Of a stretch of 28,554 bases of DNA, positions 21,555 through 28,554 are shown piece by piece. Made by a program: the position numbers and the translations under genes. Positions within the stretch are counted from its first letter, which is position 1. Every line of letters begins with the position of its first letter. Source of the DNA: a virus. Where the stretch lies: the IMG/VR virus record IMGVR_UViG_3300046096_000330, positions 1-28,554 of that record; one strand, written 5' to 3'. The notes beneath the pieces are model-generated. The model did not search any database. It had not been told where the DNA came from and worked only from the letters and a program-made list of their open reading frames with translations.

Positions 21555-22109
21555 TTATAAACCTTTCTTTCTACTAATTTGTTGTTTGGTGATGTATCTC
21601 AGTACTGTCTGATATTGCGTATCATTTTTCGGATCAAACTTAATTCTAGGGATGTCATTGTCTCCCAAAAATGTATCCACCGCCGAATCGACAGCAAGTG
21701 CTTCATGGTACGTTTGGTTCCGACCAATTGGCTCGTAGGGCAACTGCCCTCGGTCAATGAGTAGATTCAGGTTATCATAGCTTGAAAAAAGTTTGTGGAC
21801 AAGTGCTGAAAATTCTGCATGTGGGTACCCAGCGAGAGAGGTGGCATATACAATCGGTAGGTTGATTGGCGAATCGCATACAACAACGTCACACTTGGCG
21901 TGTACCGTTCGGAGTGCCCTGTGCTGGCCAGCAAAGCATAAATCAGGTTGATCGAACACATCTAGATGTCCCCACCAAGCTGCATCTTTTACGTATTCAC
22001 TAACGTACTCCACATTTAGTCCTCGGAGTTTAAGATCGCTAGTTAGACGCAGCGCTGTTGTAGTCTTACCGGCGCCGGGGCCGGCATATAGGTTAACTAC
22101 TAGAGACAT
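21555..22109 (-). CDS. P-loop ATPase/kinase-like protein (184 aa)
   Basis: Walker A at residues 9-16 (AGPGAGKTT), Walker B-like VVVCDSP near 73-79, and a C-terminal acidic/basic region. The fold fits AAA or nucleotide-kinase-like phage ATPases. The substrate is unknown; position next to the deazaguanine genes may be coincidental. I chose the ATG at 22109 because it has AAAGGG 8-13 bases upstream; a longer frame begins at 22133 with no such site. Confidence 0.8.
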   Translation of the reverse strand: MSLVVNLYAGPGAGKTTTALRLTSDLKLRGLNVEYVSEYVKDAAWWGHLDVFDQPDLCFAGQHRALRTVHAKCDVVVCDSPINLPIVYATSLAGYPHAEFSALVHKLFSSYDNLNLLIDRGQLPYEPIGRNQTYHEALAVDSAVDTFLGDNDIPRIKFDPKNDTQYQTVLRYITKQQISRKKGL

Positions 22110-22323
22110 TAACCAACCCTTTGCTATATTCATACACAGATTGAAAGAATCCAGTTGCGTGGAGCAATGGCCAATCGGTTCCTGAACTCTCTGGGGAGAA
22201 CACTGATATCATGTTACTTGCGGTGTCGCTTGCCCATGTGCGGTGACTAGTTGCAAATCCCCCTGTCGATTGAGATCGATTGAGAAAATCTTCGATGTTT
22301 TGTTGTGTGATTGAATAATTCAT
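22093..22323 (-). CDS. Hypothetical protein (76 aa)
   Basis: Small protein with an N-terminal helix (ITQQNIEDFLNRS), then Ser/Thr-rich segments (HRTWASDTASNM; PESSGTDWPLLH). No recognised motif. It overlaps both neighbours (17 and 4 bases). Function unknown. Confidence 0.6.
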   Translation of the reverse strand: MNYSITQQNIEDFLNRSQSTGGFATSHRTWASDTASNMISVFSPESSGTDWPLLHATGFFQSVYEYSKGLVNVSSS

Positions 22324-22991
22324 TTGATTTGGCCCAGTAGTGTATAACGTTGATATGCTGAACAGTATAGTGTATTACACGAAATGATGTCAACAGAGTG
22401 GCGTGATTGTTCTATTAAATCGAATATTGAATTACAACAGTTTATGTGATCAGGGTAGTCGAAAGCGTTGTTGCTCTGAAGCAGTACAGTCTGGCCGCTG
22501 ACCAATTCTTCTAACCACAGCTGCAAATCACTGATGTGTTCTGTACTTGTGTTTATTACCACACCATAATCACCATACAACGGAAACGTGTACATGTCTC
22601 CTGTGACAGCCGAGAAGTGATTGGAGTTGCCTACATAATCATGAGCAATATCCCGCACGCCAGGGTCTATGTCTAGTGATGTGACGTGCAATGATGGTTT
22701 CTTGTACAGCAATAATTTAGCCAGGGTACCATACCACCCGCCTGTGATGATGGCTGTATCGTGGTCCAATCCTGTGTTAACCAACATATCACACGCGACA
22801 AGTTTACTAGCAAGTTGGCCATCTGATAGCGCGTCTCTAATACAATCGTGGGAAGATACCCTACGCGGACTGTGATACAGCTCTCGGATCAGATCAGTTG
22901 TAATATTTGCAGGAATTGCAGTCGATGCTAATAGTTTGTCAGCATACGACTCTGTTAGGTGAACGTTTATTCGAGAATCACGGGTTGTCAT
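22320..22991 (-). CDS. Class I SAM-dependent methyltransferase-like protein (223 aa)
   Basis: A Rossmann-like methyltransferase core is suggested by AIITGGWYGTLAKLL (about 80-94, motif I) and HVTSLDIDPGV (about 102-112, with acidic motif II), then AVTGDMYTFPL and GVVINTSTEHI. The first glycine motif is GGWYG instead of the usual GxGxG. The substrate is unknown. Next to two glycosyltransferase-like genes, so sugar, protein or DNA methylation are all possible. Confidence 0.65.
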   Translation of the reverse strand: MTTRDSRINVHLTESYADKLLASTAIPANITTDLIRELYHSPRRVSSHDCIRDALSDGQLASKLVACDMLVNTGLDHDTAIITGGWYGTLAKLLLYKKPSLHVTSLDIDPGVRDIAHDYVGNSNHFSAVTGDMYTFPLYGDYGVVINTSTEHISDLQLWLEELVSGQTVLLQSNNAFDYPDHINCCNSIFDLIEQSRHSVDIISCNTLYCSAYQRYTLLGQIK

Positions 22992-23697
22992 GTGTGTCCA
23001 GCCATTGGGTAGTGAGCCAGGCGAAGTTATTAATCAGTGTAGGATCAATCTTCTGAGAATACCATACTTGTGCGGCACTGATTCCAGCGTGATATGCATC
23101 GTCAAACTCTGTATTTGGTTGTTCGGTTATCCATCTACTCAGTCGCTCGAGAACGTCCCGATACTCTAAGCTTTTTAGCAGGTCATCGTGGGACAATAAG
23201 GTCTCGATTGTAGTTTTTTGGCGGAATAATTTGAACACTTCACGAGCAGTAGCCCTATATGTATGTAGTGGGGTCTGATCAAAGTGGGTTATGCTAATCG
23301 GTCGTGACTCCATATACTTGATTCCAGCTCCACGAGTTGAACAGAAGTCTACCCAATGGGTAGGCTTGTTTGTCGTCAGCATAGCTGTGTTGAATAACTT
23401 GATTCCACCATATCCATATACACACCCATTGACGATATTTTTCGTTGGCCAGATATGGGTATATTGTCGGTCCCAGGGTGCTGGCACAAAATCAAAGTCA
23501 AAATCAGGGAGTGGTTCATTGTCACCGTCGATTATATAGAACATCTCAGTCCGACTAAGTTTTGCTGCAGCATAATGAGCATTATCAATTCCCTGGACTC
23601 CAGAAACTCGCTGAATATACGGGAATCTAGATACGAGCTGAGCAAAAGTCTCATCTGCTCTAGGTTCATCATAACTGATAAAAATGATATCAAACAT
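22978..23697 (-). CDS. Glycosyltransferase-like protein with DGDN motif (239 aa)
   Basis: N-terminal FDIIFISYDEPRAD and a metal-binding type DGDN at 57-60 (FYIIDGDNEP), then NGCVYGYGGIKLF at about 90-102, then a Thr/His/Tyr region and a C-terminal helical part. The order matches the gene at 23699, which has TVDGDNTV and NGLVYGNGGVKIW. A GT-A fold glycosyltransferase is the most likely class. The acceptor could be virion protein or DNA; unknown. It overlaps the methyltransferase-like gene by 14 bases. Confidence 0.65.
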   Translation of the reverse strand: MFDIIFISYDEPRADETFAQLVSRFPYIQRVSGVQGIDNAHYAAAKLSRTEMFYIIDGDNEPLPDFDFDFVPAPWDRQYTHIWPTKNIVNGCVYGYGGIKLFNTAMLTTNKPTHWVDFCSTRGAGIKYMESRPISITHFDQTPLHTYRATAREVFKLFRQKTTIETLLSHDDLLKSLEYRDVLERLSRWITEQPNTEFDDAYHAGISAAQVWYSQKIDPTLINNFAWLTTQWLDTHDNP

Positions 23698-23698
23698 A

Positions 23699-24622
23699 CT
23701 ACACCAGGGAGCTTTCGGTTACCATTGGATTGGGAAATGTCGGGTGGCGGGGCTGGCATCTCTTAAAAAATGCACTCTGTTCACTAGTAAAGTCTAAGAA
23801 TGCTATCCCTGTTTTTTGTTCGATGATTTTACCGTATTCGTAACACATCAAATCGAGTGTGTCGTCTGAGTGTGCCGTGTTTATATACGAGTGCGCAAAT
23901 TCCCCAAACGCAGCATAATCCCTGACAATCGCCAAATCGCCCCTGTGTATGTTGGTATACCACATACCCACGCGTGTGCCTAGTATCGCTGATCGGCCGT
24001 GTTCAACATCTCGGCCGATGCTTCCCCATACCAACATCTTGTTCAGGTTGGGGGCATACATTTTGCGTTCAATATCTTCTACCTGATCAACCAACTCTCC
24101 ATGGTCTAGTGTCATCTTACATCCTTCTCTAAAACCAGCCCGGAACGCTTGCAGTGGCGACGAAGTGATGTGTGTGGTTGAGTATACATTATTCAGTTGG
24201 ATATACGTATCTGCCCAACAAAAATCGAGCGAATGGTGGCCCTTTCCAGTAGGACTATTTTCGTGCGTCTGCATATCTAGGATGTACTGCTTAGGCCAGA
24301 TCTTAACTCCACCGTTACCATACACCAGACCATTCAGCGGGTTGATGCTGTTCCACGAAAGTACGCTATTCCTGTATTTGTCTTGAATGTTGAGCTCAAG
24401 TTCAAAAAACTTCGGGTGCACAGTATTATCACCATCAACGGTAATCAGGTAGTCTGTGTCAGAAGCATTAGCGGCGGCTTTGTGGGCAGAGTCAAAACCC
24501 AACACACCATCCACGCGCTTAGACCAGGGTGCTATCTCTTGGAGATTCGCCCAGTTGTATTCTTTGTTCGGTTCATCAAAGGTGATATGAATGACATCTA
24601 GTTCATTTGTATTTAAAATCAT
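23699..24622 (-). CDS. Glycosyltransferase-like protein, paralogue of the previous gene (307 aa)
   Basis: Shares FDEPN, the DGDN metal site (about 63-66), NGLVYGNGGVKIW (about 97-109) and a later SSPLQAFRAGFREG (compare TPLHTYRATAREV) with the gene at 22978, so the pair probably arose by duplication. The C-terminal third, with long helices, is longer here. The start at 24622 overlaps the upstream stop (ATGA); an upstream alternative at 24664 lies inside that gene. Confidence 0.7.
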   Translation of the reverse strand: MILNTNELDVIHITFDEPNKEYNWANLQEIAPWSKRVDGVLGFDSAHKAAANASDTDYLITVDGDNTVHPKFFELELNIQDKYRNSVLSWNSINPLNGLVYGNGGVKIWPKQYILDMQTHENSPTGKGHHSLDFCWADTYIQLNNVYSTTHITSSPLQAFRAGFREGCKMTLDHGELVDQVEDIERKMYAPNLNKMLVWGSIGRDVEHGRSAILGTRVGMWYTNIHRGDLAIVRDYAAFGEFAHSYINTAHSDDTLDLMCYEYGKIIEQKTGIAFLDFTSEQSAFFKRCQPRHPTFPNPMVTESSLV

Positions 24623-25086
24623 ATGTTGGTAGAGTATGTTGTTAGTTGGTGAAAGTTGCTCCACACAGAGCAGGTGCGTAGTAGATTCAATTGTGTAGGA
24701 GTTATGTGTTCCTGTGAAGTTGAGGATAGCGTATACACAATTAGCATGTTGGTGGTTGGATATACAAAATATACCGATACTTCAGGTAGAGTCGAGTCTA
24801 GTGTTAACTGCCCATTGGATGGGTTGTATATAATGCTAACATCGGCGTTTGACGTACTATTGTGTAACTGCTGGCCGGCCCCGGGTTTGGGTATCGGTTT
24901 TGGAACAATTGTGTGTGTTGGGGTATTCTGTACACAATACCGTCCACAAGCAGTAGGATCTTCCGAGAGTGTGTAGTATGTCTCAGGATTGCAGATCGGC
25001 ACGTAGGTAACACCATCCAATCCATCTACAACGCTTAGTGATACCCCAATGATCGCCCCTGAATAGGAAGATATAATAGCTAGCAT
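24619..25086 (-). CDS. Hypothetical protein (155 aa)
   Basis: Mostly beta-like and Thr/Ser-rich, with a Pro-rich middle (IVPKPIPKPGAG) and three Cys. It looks like a small structural or adhesin-like domain. Starts 2 bases after the previous stop and overlaps the glycosyltransferase-like gene by 4. Function unknown. Confidence 0.6.
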   Translation of the reverse strand: MLAIISSYSGAIIGVSLSVVDGLDGVTYVPICNPETYYTLSEDPTACGRYCVQNTPTHTIVPKPIPKPGAGQQLHNSTSNADVSIIYNPSNGQLTLDSTLPEVSVYFVYPTTNMLIVYTLSSTSQEHITPTQLNLLRTCSVWSNFHQLTTYSTNI

Positions 25087-25088
25087 GA

Positions 25089-25775
25089 TTAAACGTTGGT
25101 TGATGAGTGGTATATACTATCGAGTATTGGGGTGTGCACTACTTTATTTGCATGAACCAGGACAGTGCCATTGAGTAATACTTGGTTCGACTCAACAAAA
25201 TTTAGTATTCGATAATCAGACAATATACCTTCGCCCAGAGATTTAGCAACAATTGCGCATATTAGATTAGTATCCCTGGAACGAAAATTAGGAGGCAACA
25301 ACTGAATAGCACACTGTGCCCAATTTCTACCGACAAGTTTGAGAGTATCAAAAAACAAATTACACGTGTCTGTTGCTGAAAACAAGATTTGACGAGCATT
25401 TAGTTGGGGTAAATTATTCTCTACATATTTGCTCTCGGATGTGTTCAGTGATCCAAATACAATAAAATCCGATGATTGTACCTGATCAACAATCGATTGA
25501 ATAAACTCATCGGGCATTGTAGAAATTTCAGTGAGGTCTAAAAATAGCGTAGTACTGAATCTAGTAATCAGTGGAAGTTGCCACAAGATTTCATATTGAT
25601 CCTCCGTCCAAGGTTGGTGGGGAGCATACACGGTCGCCCACGATCTGTAGTTAAGTTCGGAATTGTGAGCAGTAATCAAGAATTGTACGCACTGGGTGGT
25701 AGCAACTCGGTTGAGGATTGTCGTGATCAAGTCTACTTGGTGCTGACTGTGTGCTAGTAACAAGTACCCAATCAC
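25089..25775 (-). CDS. Hypothetical protein (228 aa)
   Basis: N-terminal IGYLLLAHSQHQVDLITTIL and LFLDLTEIST stretches suggest an alpha/beta protein, and its place before the glycosyltransferase-like pair might suggest a sugar-related enzyme. There is no DxD motif, so I do not assign it. Coupled to both neighbours by short overlap or gap. Confidence 0.6.
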   Translation of the reverse strand: MIGYLLLAHSQHQVDLITTILNRVATTQCVQFLITAHNSELNYRSWATVYAPHQPWTEDQYEILWQLPLITRFSTTLFLDLTEISTMPDEFIQSIVDQVQSSDFIVFGSLNTSESKYVENNLPQLNARQILFSATDTCNLFFDTLKLVGRNWAQCAIQLLPPNFRSRDTNLICAIVAKSLGEGILSDYRILNFVESNQVLLNGTVLVHANKVVHTPILDSIYHSSTNV

Positions 25776-26332
25776 TTGATAGTACCTCGTGTTACTAGTA
25801 CAACAGAATCAGCTCGGACTATGGAATTTGCAGCGATAATGTACATGTTAGTTGTTTGTTGGGCAATCGAATCAACACAGCGGAGGACCCCTACAGGGAA
25901 ATCAATCAGATTATCTGTAGGGCTAAGCATGTGTGATGCGATTGATATGGCAGCACTGTCACTGCAAGCAACATTAAGGTTTAGTAGAGTTTGAAAGTGC
26001 TGGAAATTTTCACGGACGAATTTGGCGTACTCGAATATTAGCTGAGCAACTGGTATATCATTCAGTAGAAACACGCGGGTATCGCATAGAGATATTGTAC
26101 GGGCTTGGTCCACGTAAAAATCGAGTTGTGGGTTGGCGTGTGATGACTTGATGCAATAGTTGTAGTTTGATAATCCAATTGAATTGTCTAAAATTGCCGG
26201 TGCGGTTATTGAATTGTCTACTGTGATCAGCAGTCGATCAAATGCAGTTCCATGATCATCGAATAAGGATAGCAGGTCTTCGCCGGCGTGGTAACTAAAA
26301 TTAATTTGAGATATCGACGAGCGCTTTGACAC
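25772..26332 (-). CDS. Hypothetical protein (186 aa)
   Basis: Start proposed at a GTG at 26332 with GAGG 8 bases upstream; a longer frame to 26410 lies wholly inside the upstream gene. Contains FDRLLITVDNS and CDTRVFLLNDIPVAQLIFEYAK; alternating hydrophobic and polar segments. No motif recognised. Ends coupled (4-base overlap) to the next gene. Confidence 0.55.
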   Translation of the reverse strand: MSKRSSISQINFSYHAGEDLLSLFDDHGTAFDRLLITVDNSITAPAILDNSIGLSNYNYCIKSSHANPQLDFYVDQARTISLCDTRVFLLNDIPVAQLIFEYAKFVRENFQHFQTLLNLNVACSDSAAISIASHMLSPTDNLIDFPVGVLRCVDSIAQQTTNMYIIAANSIVRADSVVLVTRGTIK

Positions 26333-26657
26333 TACGGGCACCTCGGAGTTTAGTGTATTGATTGAAGTAAGCATTGGTCTCAAACGCCCATGTCTGATAC
26401 CACTGCTCATTTAGAGCAGCGAGGTCATCAATTCGAATCGGTGTTCCACGATCATCAATGAGTACAGTACTGGTATGCCCTCTTGATAGCTCTAGTGTAT
26501 TGAACAATATCCGTTGCTCCGTTATCTTAAACAGACCCCCATTTACTGCTGTGGTAGTTCCTTGGACAAATTTACTCTTTAATAGTGACACTGAGTCCGC
26601 AAAACTGATATTGTATTTCGCGAGTGATATAAATTCTTCAAACTTTTCAGGAGACAT
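26301..26657 (-). CDS. Hypothetical phage protein (118 aa)
   Basis: Starts MSPEKFEEFISLAKYNIS; later KFVQGTTTAVNGGLFKITEQ, VLIDDRGTPIRI and a C-terminal NEQWYQTWAF. The order recalls small structural-cluster proteins of large phages, but I cannot name a function. Its ATG is only 8 bases from the long hairpin at 26666-26718 and has no ribosome site, so its expression is likely to depend on that hairpin. Confidence 0.6.
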   Translation of the reverse strand: MSPEKFEEFISLAKYNISFADSVSLLKSKFVQGTTTAVNGGLFKITEQRILFNTLELSRGHTSTVLIDDRGTPIRIDDLAALNEQWYQTWAFETNAYFNQYTKLRGARSVKALVDISN

Positions 26658-26665
26658 AATGTAGA

Positions 26666-26718
26666 AACAAGAAAACCCTGTTATTGATCAAATTTTGACC
26701 ATACAGGGTTTTCTTGTT
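26666..26718 (-). terminator. Strong intrinsic terminator after the structural gene
   Basis: AACAAGAAAACCCTGT (26666-26681) and its exact 16-base complement (26703-26718) enclose a 21-base loop that itself contains a small TCAAA/TTTGA fold. On the minus strand the stem ends in TTTTCTTGTTTC. It closes the structural gene and starts the unit from 26657 leftward. Confidence 0.8.
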
Positions 26719-26731
26719 GGGGGGAAGTGTT

Positions 26732-27967
26732 TTAGAAAATACCAACCGATGAGCTGGTTGGATATGAAATGCTAGGATTGCTGTAACATACTGAGCTCAT
26801 GCGCGTAAGTGTGAACTGACTATTCAAATATCCACTGACCGCGCCGGCCTCATTATCGATAAAAGCGATGGTGAGCGTTAACACATTGCTGTTTAGGCGA
26901 CCTGATATGATCACTGTTTCTGCGGCGGATGAATATCCACCCGAATATCCAGATCCACCTGAAGTGGAACCCAACAGAACTTGATCTGTCGATGTTAGTG
27001 CATTGAATGCTGTCGATGTTAGTGTGGCGTTTGGAAAAGAGCTCAGTAGTGATGCCCAAGCGAGATCATGTGTATTTGTTGGACTAGACAACTGACCATT
27101 CCAGGTAATTCTACCGCCCGTTGCAAAAAATCTACTTGCAGCGTTGGCATCAGCGAAAGTAAAACTAACAGTGTGCGTGATGGTGCCGTCCCACGAGGTT
27201 AGTCGAGTTGCACCTGCTGATGGTGGACTGAGCGTCTCGAAGCAAGAAGGGTTGATGGTTGATGACGACAGCGCTGAATTCAACAAAGTTTGCAACTTAT
27301 TGTATTCTTTCAGTACTGTAACAATGCCACAACGTGAATCAGAACACACACGATAGTTGTTATATGTTACGGCTGCTATAGCTGTAGGTGAGACGTTCTT
27401 GGTAAACGCAAGTTGTTTAATGCGATTGATCAGAGTTTGCCATTGAGTATCAGTAATCTTGACGATACTAGGTGGGGTAGGGAATGGTAGTAGGGCTGTC
27501 TGTCCAGATGCCAGGGCATCGGCGTTGAATAGTGCGACCAGATCATCATATTCACACACCCCCGCGACAGCGATACAAACGGTATTAATCCAAGCACTAC
27601 CATCATAGTAGTACAGACCGCCCGTACTTGGGTTATACCAAAGACTGTTAATAGAAGCTGGGGCAGATGTGCCGACGTGGATGCCAGAGCCAATTGGGTG
27701 CCAGATGGCATCCACACCATAGAATTTTGGAACACCGGGGGCTGTGCCAGTATCTAACCAAATCTGACCCGGTGTTGGATTGATAGGAGGAGAGCTCCTA
27801 GCAAAGTGCTCCAACATCTGCAAGAAGTTTGTCCAGATTGCTTCTTGATACACTGGCGAGCGATATCCCAACATCGTAAGCGAAGTGCTGACATCAATAC
27901 CAAGTGGTTGGATTGATATCGGGGATTTTGTTGGGTCGCTATATTCGACCGAATAGGTTCCTGGCAT
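26732..27967 (-). CDS. Virion structural protein, probably tail or fibre associated (411 aa)
   Basis: N-terminal region has SPISIQPLGIDVSTSLTMLG, MLEHFARSSPP, NPTPGQIWLDTGT and PSTGGLYYYDGSAW. The 'PGQxWxDT' and 'YYYDGSAW' repeats are typical of phage structural proteins near tail fibres or baseplates. The C-terminal half is Ser/Thr/Gly-rich (TSGGSGYSGGYSSAAE) with a beta-rich pattern and several Cys. Behind a late-type element 29 bases upstream and closed by a strong terminator. A precise component name is not supported. Confidence 0.75.
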   Translation of the reverse strand: MPGTYSVEYSDPTKSPISIQPLGIDVSTSLTMLGYRSPVYQEAIWTNFLQMLEHFARSSPPINPTPGQIWLDTGTAPGVPKFYGVDAIWHPIGSGIHVGTSAPASINSLWYNPSTGGLYYYDGSAWINTVCIAVAGVCEYDDLVALFNADALASGQTALLPFPTPPSIVKITDTQWQTLINRIKQLAFTKNVSPTAIAAVTYNNYRVCSDSRCGIVTVLKEYNKLQTLLNSALSSSTINPSCFETLSPPSAGATRLTSWDGTITHTVSFTFADANAASRFFATGGRITWNGQLSSPTNTHDLAWASLLSSFPNATLTSTAFNALTSTDQVLLGSTSGGSGYSGGYSSAAETVIISGRLNSNVLTLTIAFIDNEAGAVSGYLNSQFTLTRMSSVCYSNPSISYPTSSSVGIF

Positions 27968-27990
27968 GATTTATTATTTTCCGCGGTAGT

Positions 27991-28006
27991 TCGTATATTT
28001 AGTCGT
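27991..28006 (-). promoter_or_regulatory. T4-type late promoter candidate L4
   Basis: Minus strand CGACTAAATATACGA with TAAATA at 27996-28001, 29 bases before the structural gene's start, in a 46-base gap. Confidence 0.5.
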
Positions 28007-28013
28007 TGTGATC

Positions 28014-28442
28014 TCAGACTGGCGTCAATGCAACTCGAGCTAAAATCCTAAGTTCATCTGCAGTCACGCCAAGTTTTTTGCACAGTGCTTGCTCAGCTTT
28101 TAGGGCAGTAGATTGTGCTAGTGCAGCTTCTTTGTTTTGGGCTTTGACAATCTTATCTTGCTCTTTTTGTAGCTTAGTATATGTTGGTTTGTCGACAACC
28201 CCAACGCCTGGGAATTTTCCAGGGTAGTAGTTGACCATATCTGGACGGGTTATTTGTTGTTTCAACTCGTTGAAACGAGATTCACTGACTTCATTGGGCA
28301 TATACCCAAGAAACGGTTCACCATCAGCAGTACGCATCACTCCAACCCAGTTGCCGGAGTTGTCTTGAGTGTAGCACGCTAGAGTCAATCCGGTTCCGTG
28401 CAAATCATTGAGTTCACCAAGTGTATAGTATTTGACTATCAT
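28014..28442 (-). CDS. Hypothetical protein (142 aa)
   Basis: N-terminal part (GNWVGVMRTADGEPFLGYMP) looks like a small beta domain; the C-terminal half is a Lys/Gln/Ala-rich helix, probably coiled. Its start overlaps the stop of the gene at 28439 (ATGA), so it is coupled to it. No family named. Confidence 0.6.
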   Translation of the reverse strand: MIVKYYTLGELNDLHGTGLTLACYTQDNSGNWVGVMRTADGEPFLGYMPNEVSESRFNELKQQITRPDMVNYYPGKFPGVGVVDKPTYTKLQKEQDKIVKAQNKEAALAQSTALKAEQALCKKLGVTADELRILARVALTPV

Positions 28443-28554
28443 AAGTATGCTCCACCTCTCGTTGCTTTAACTTTAAGCCCCATATTACCATGAATAACAG
28501 CAAGGCCTGACCAGGGGCGGCTTTGGTACAACACACACCACCACTGAGCGTATA
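28439..28554 (-). CDS. Partial gene, C-terminal end only (38 aa visible)
   Basis: Open to the window edge and ending in a TGA that overlaps the next ATG. The visible part reads AQWWCVLYQSRPWSGLAVIH, then GNMGLKVKATRGGAYL. The Trp-rich stretch and KATRGG end look like a phage structural protein C-terminus. The rest lies outside the window. Confidence 0.65.
   Translation of the reverse strand, partial: YAQWWCVLYQSRPWSGLAVIHGNMGLKVKATRGGAYL

Noticed and set aside
1-28554. CRISPR array, tRNA genes, insertion sequences, attachment sites
   Set aside because: I saw no spaced direct repeats, no cloverleaf-like element with a CCA end and no transposase. A cloverleaf search would be needed to exclude a divergent tRNA.

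Overview
The window is part of the genome of a double-stranded DNA tailed bacteriophage. It is densely packed, almost entirely on the minus strand, and most neighbouring genes abut or overlap by 4-8 bases. The host is probably Gram-negative, because there is a two-component spanin pair with a lipobox protein. Seven strong sigma70-type promoters imply that host RNA polymerase reads the early genes. Four TAAATA elements resemble T4-type late promoters and lie ahead of structural or lysis-side genes. I cannot name the species. It looks like a large phage with its own DNA polymerase and T4-like late transcription logic.

Reading in the direction of transcription (right to left): 28554-26732 holds the tail end of one gene, a small gene and a 411-residue virion structural protein, closed by a strong hairpin terminator. 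Positions 26657-19892 form one long unit bounded by two terminators. It contains unrecognised proteins, two related glycosyltransferase-like proteins with DGDN motifs, a methyltransferase-like protein, a P-loop ATPase, GTP cyclohydrolase I (folE), a small conserved protein and a QueD-like enzyme. Positions 19812-16807 encode a family B DNA polymerase. Positions 16761-13513 carry a spanin pair and small, probably late, phage proteins. A lone plus-strand gene at 14712-15044 interrupts them.

Positions 13512-6382 are a nucleotide and replication block: a DpdA-like DNA guanine transglycosylase, a dCTP deaminase/dUTPase-family protein, a large free-standing VSR-type homing endonuclease, a DEDDh exonuclease, a 2H phosphoesterase resembling the anti-CBASS protein Acb1, dihydrofolate reductase, a ClpP-like peptidase and a zinc-finger/TOPRIM primase. 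Positions 6301-1 are early small genes in short units, each behind a promoter with a shared downstream element. Most are hypothetical. A HAD-family phosphatase and a nucleotidyltransferase-like protein stand out.

FolE, QueD and DpdA are dispersed parts of one pathway and suggest that this phage replaces guanine in its DNA with a 7-deazaguanine. With the Acb1-like protein this gives two probable anti-defence functions. Two small early genes (1-208 and 5498-5708) appear frameshifted at five-A runs. Either these are assembly errors or they are sites of recoding.
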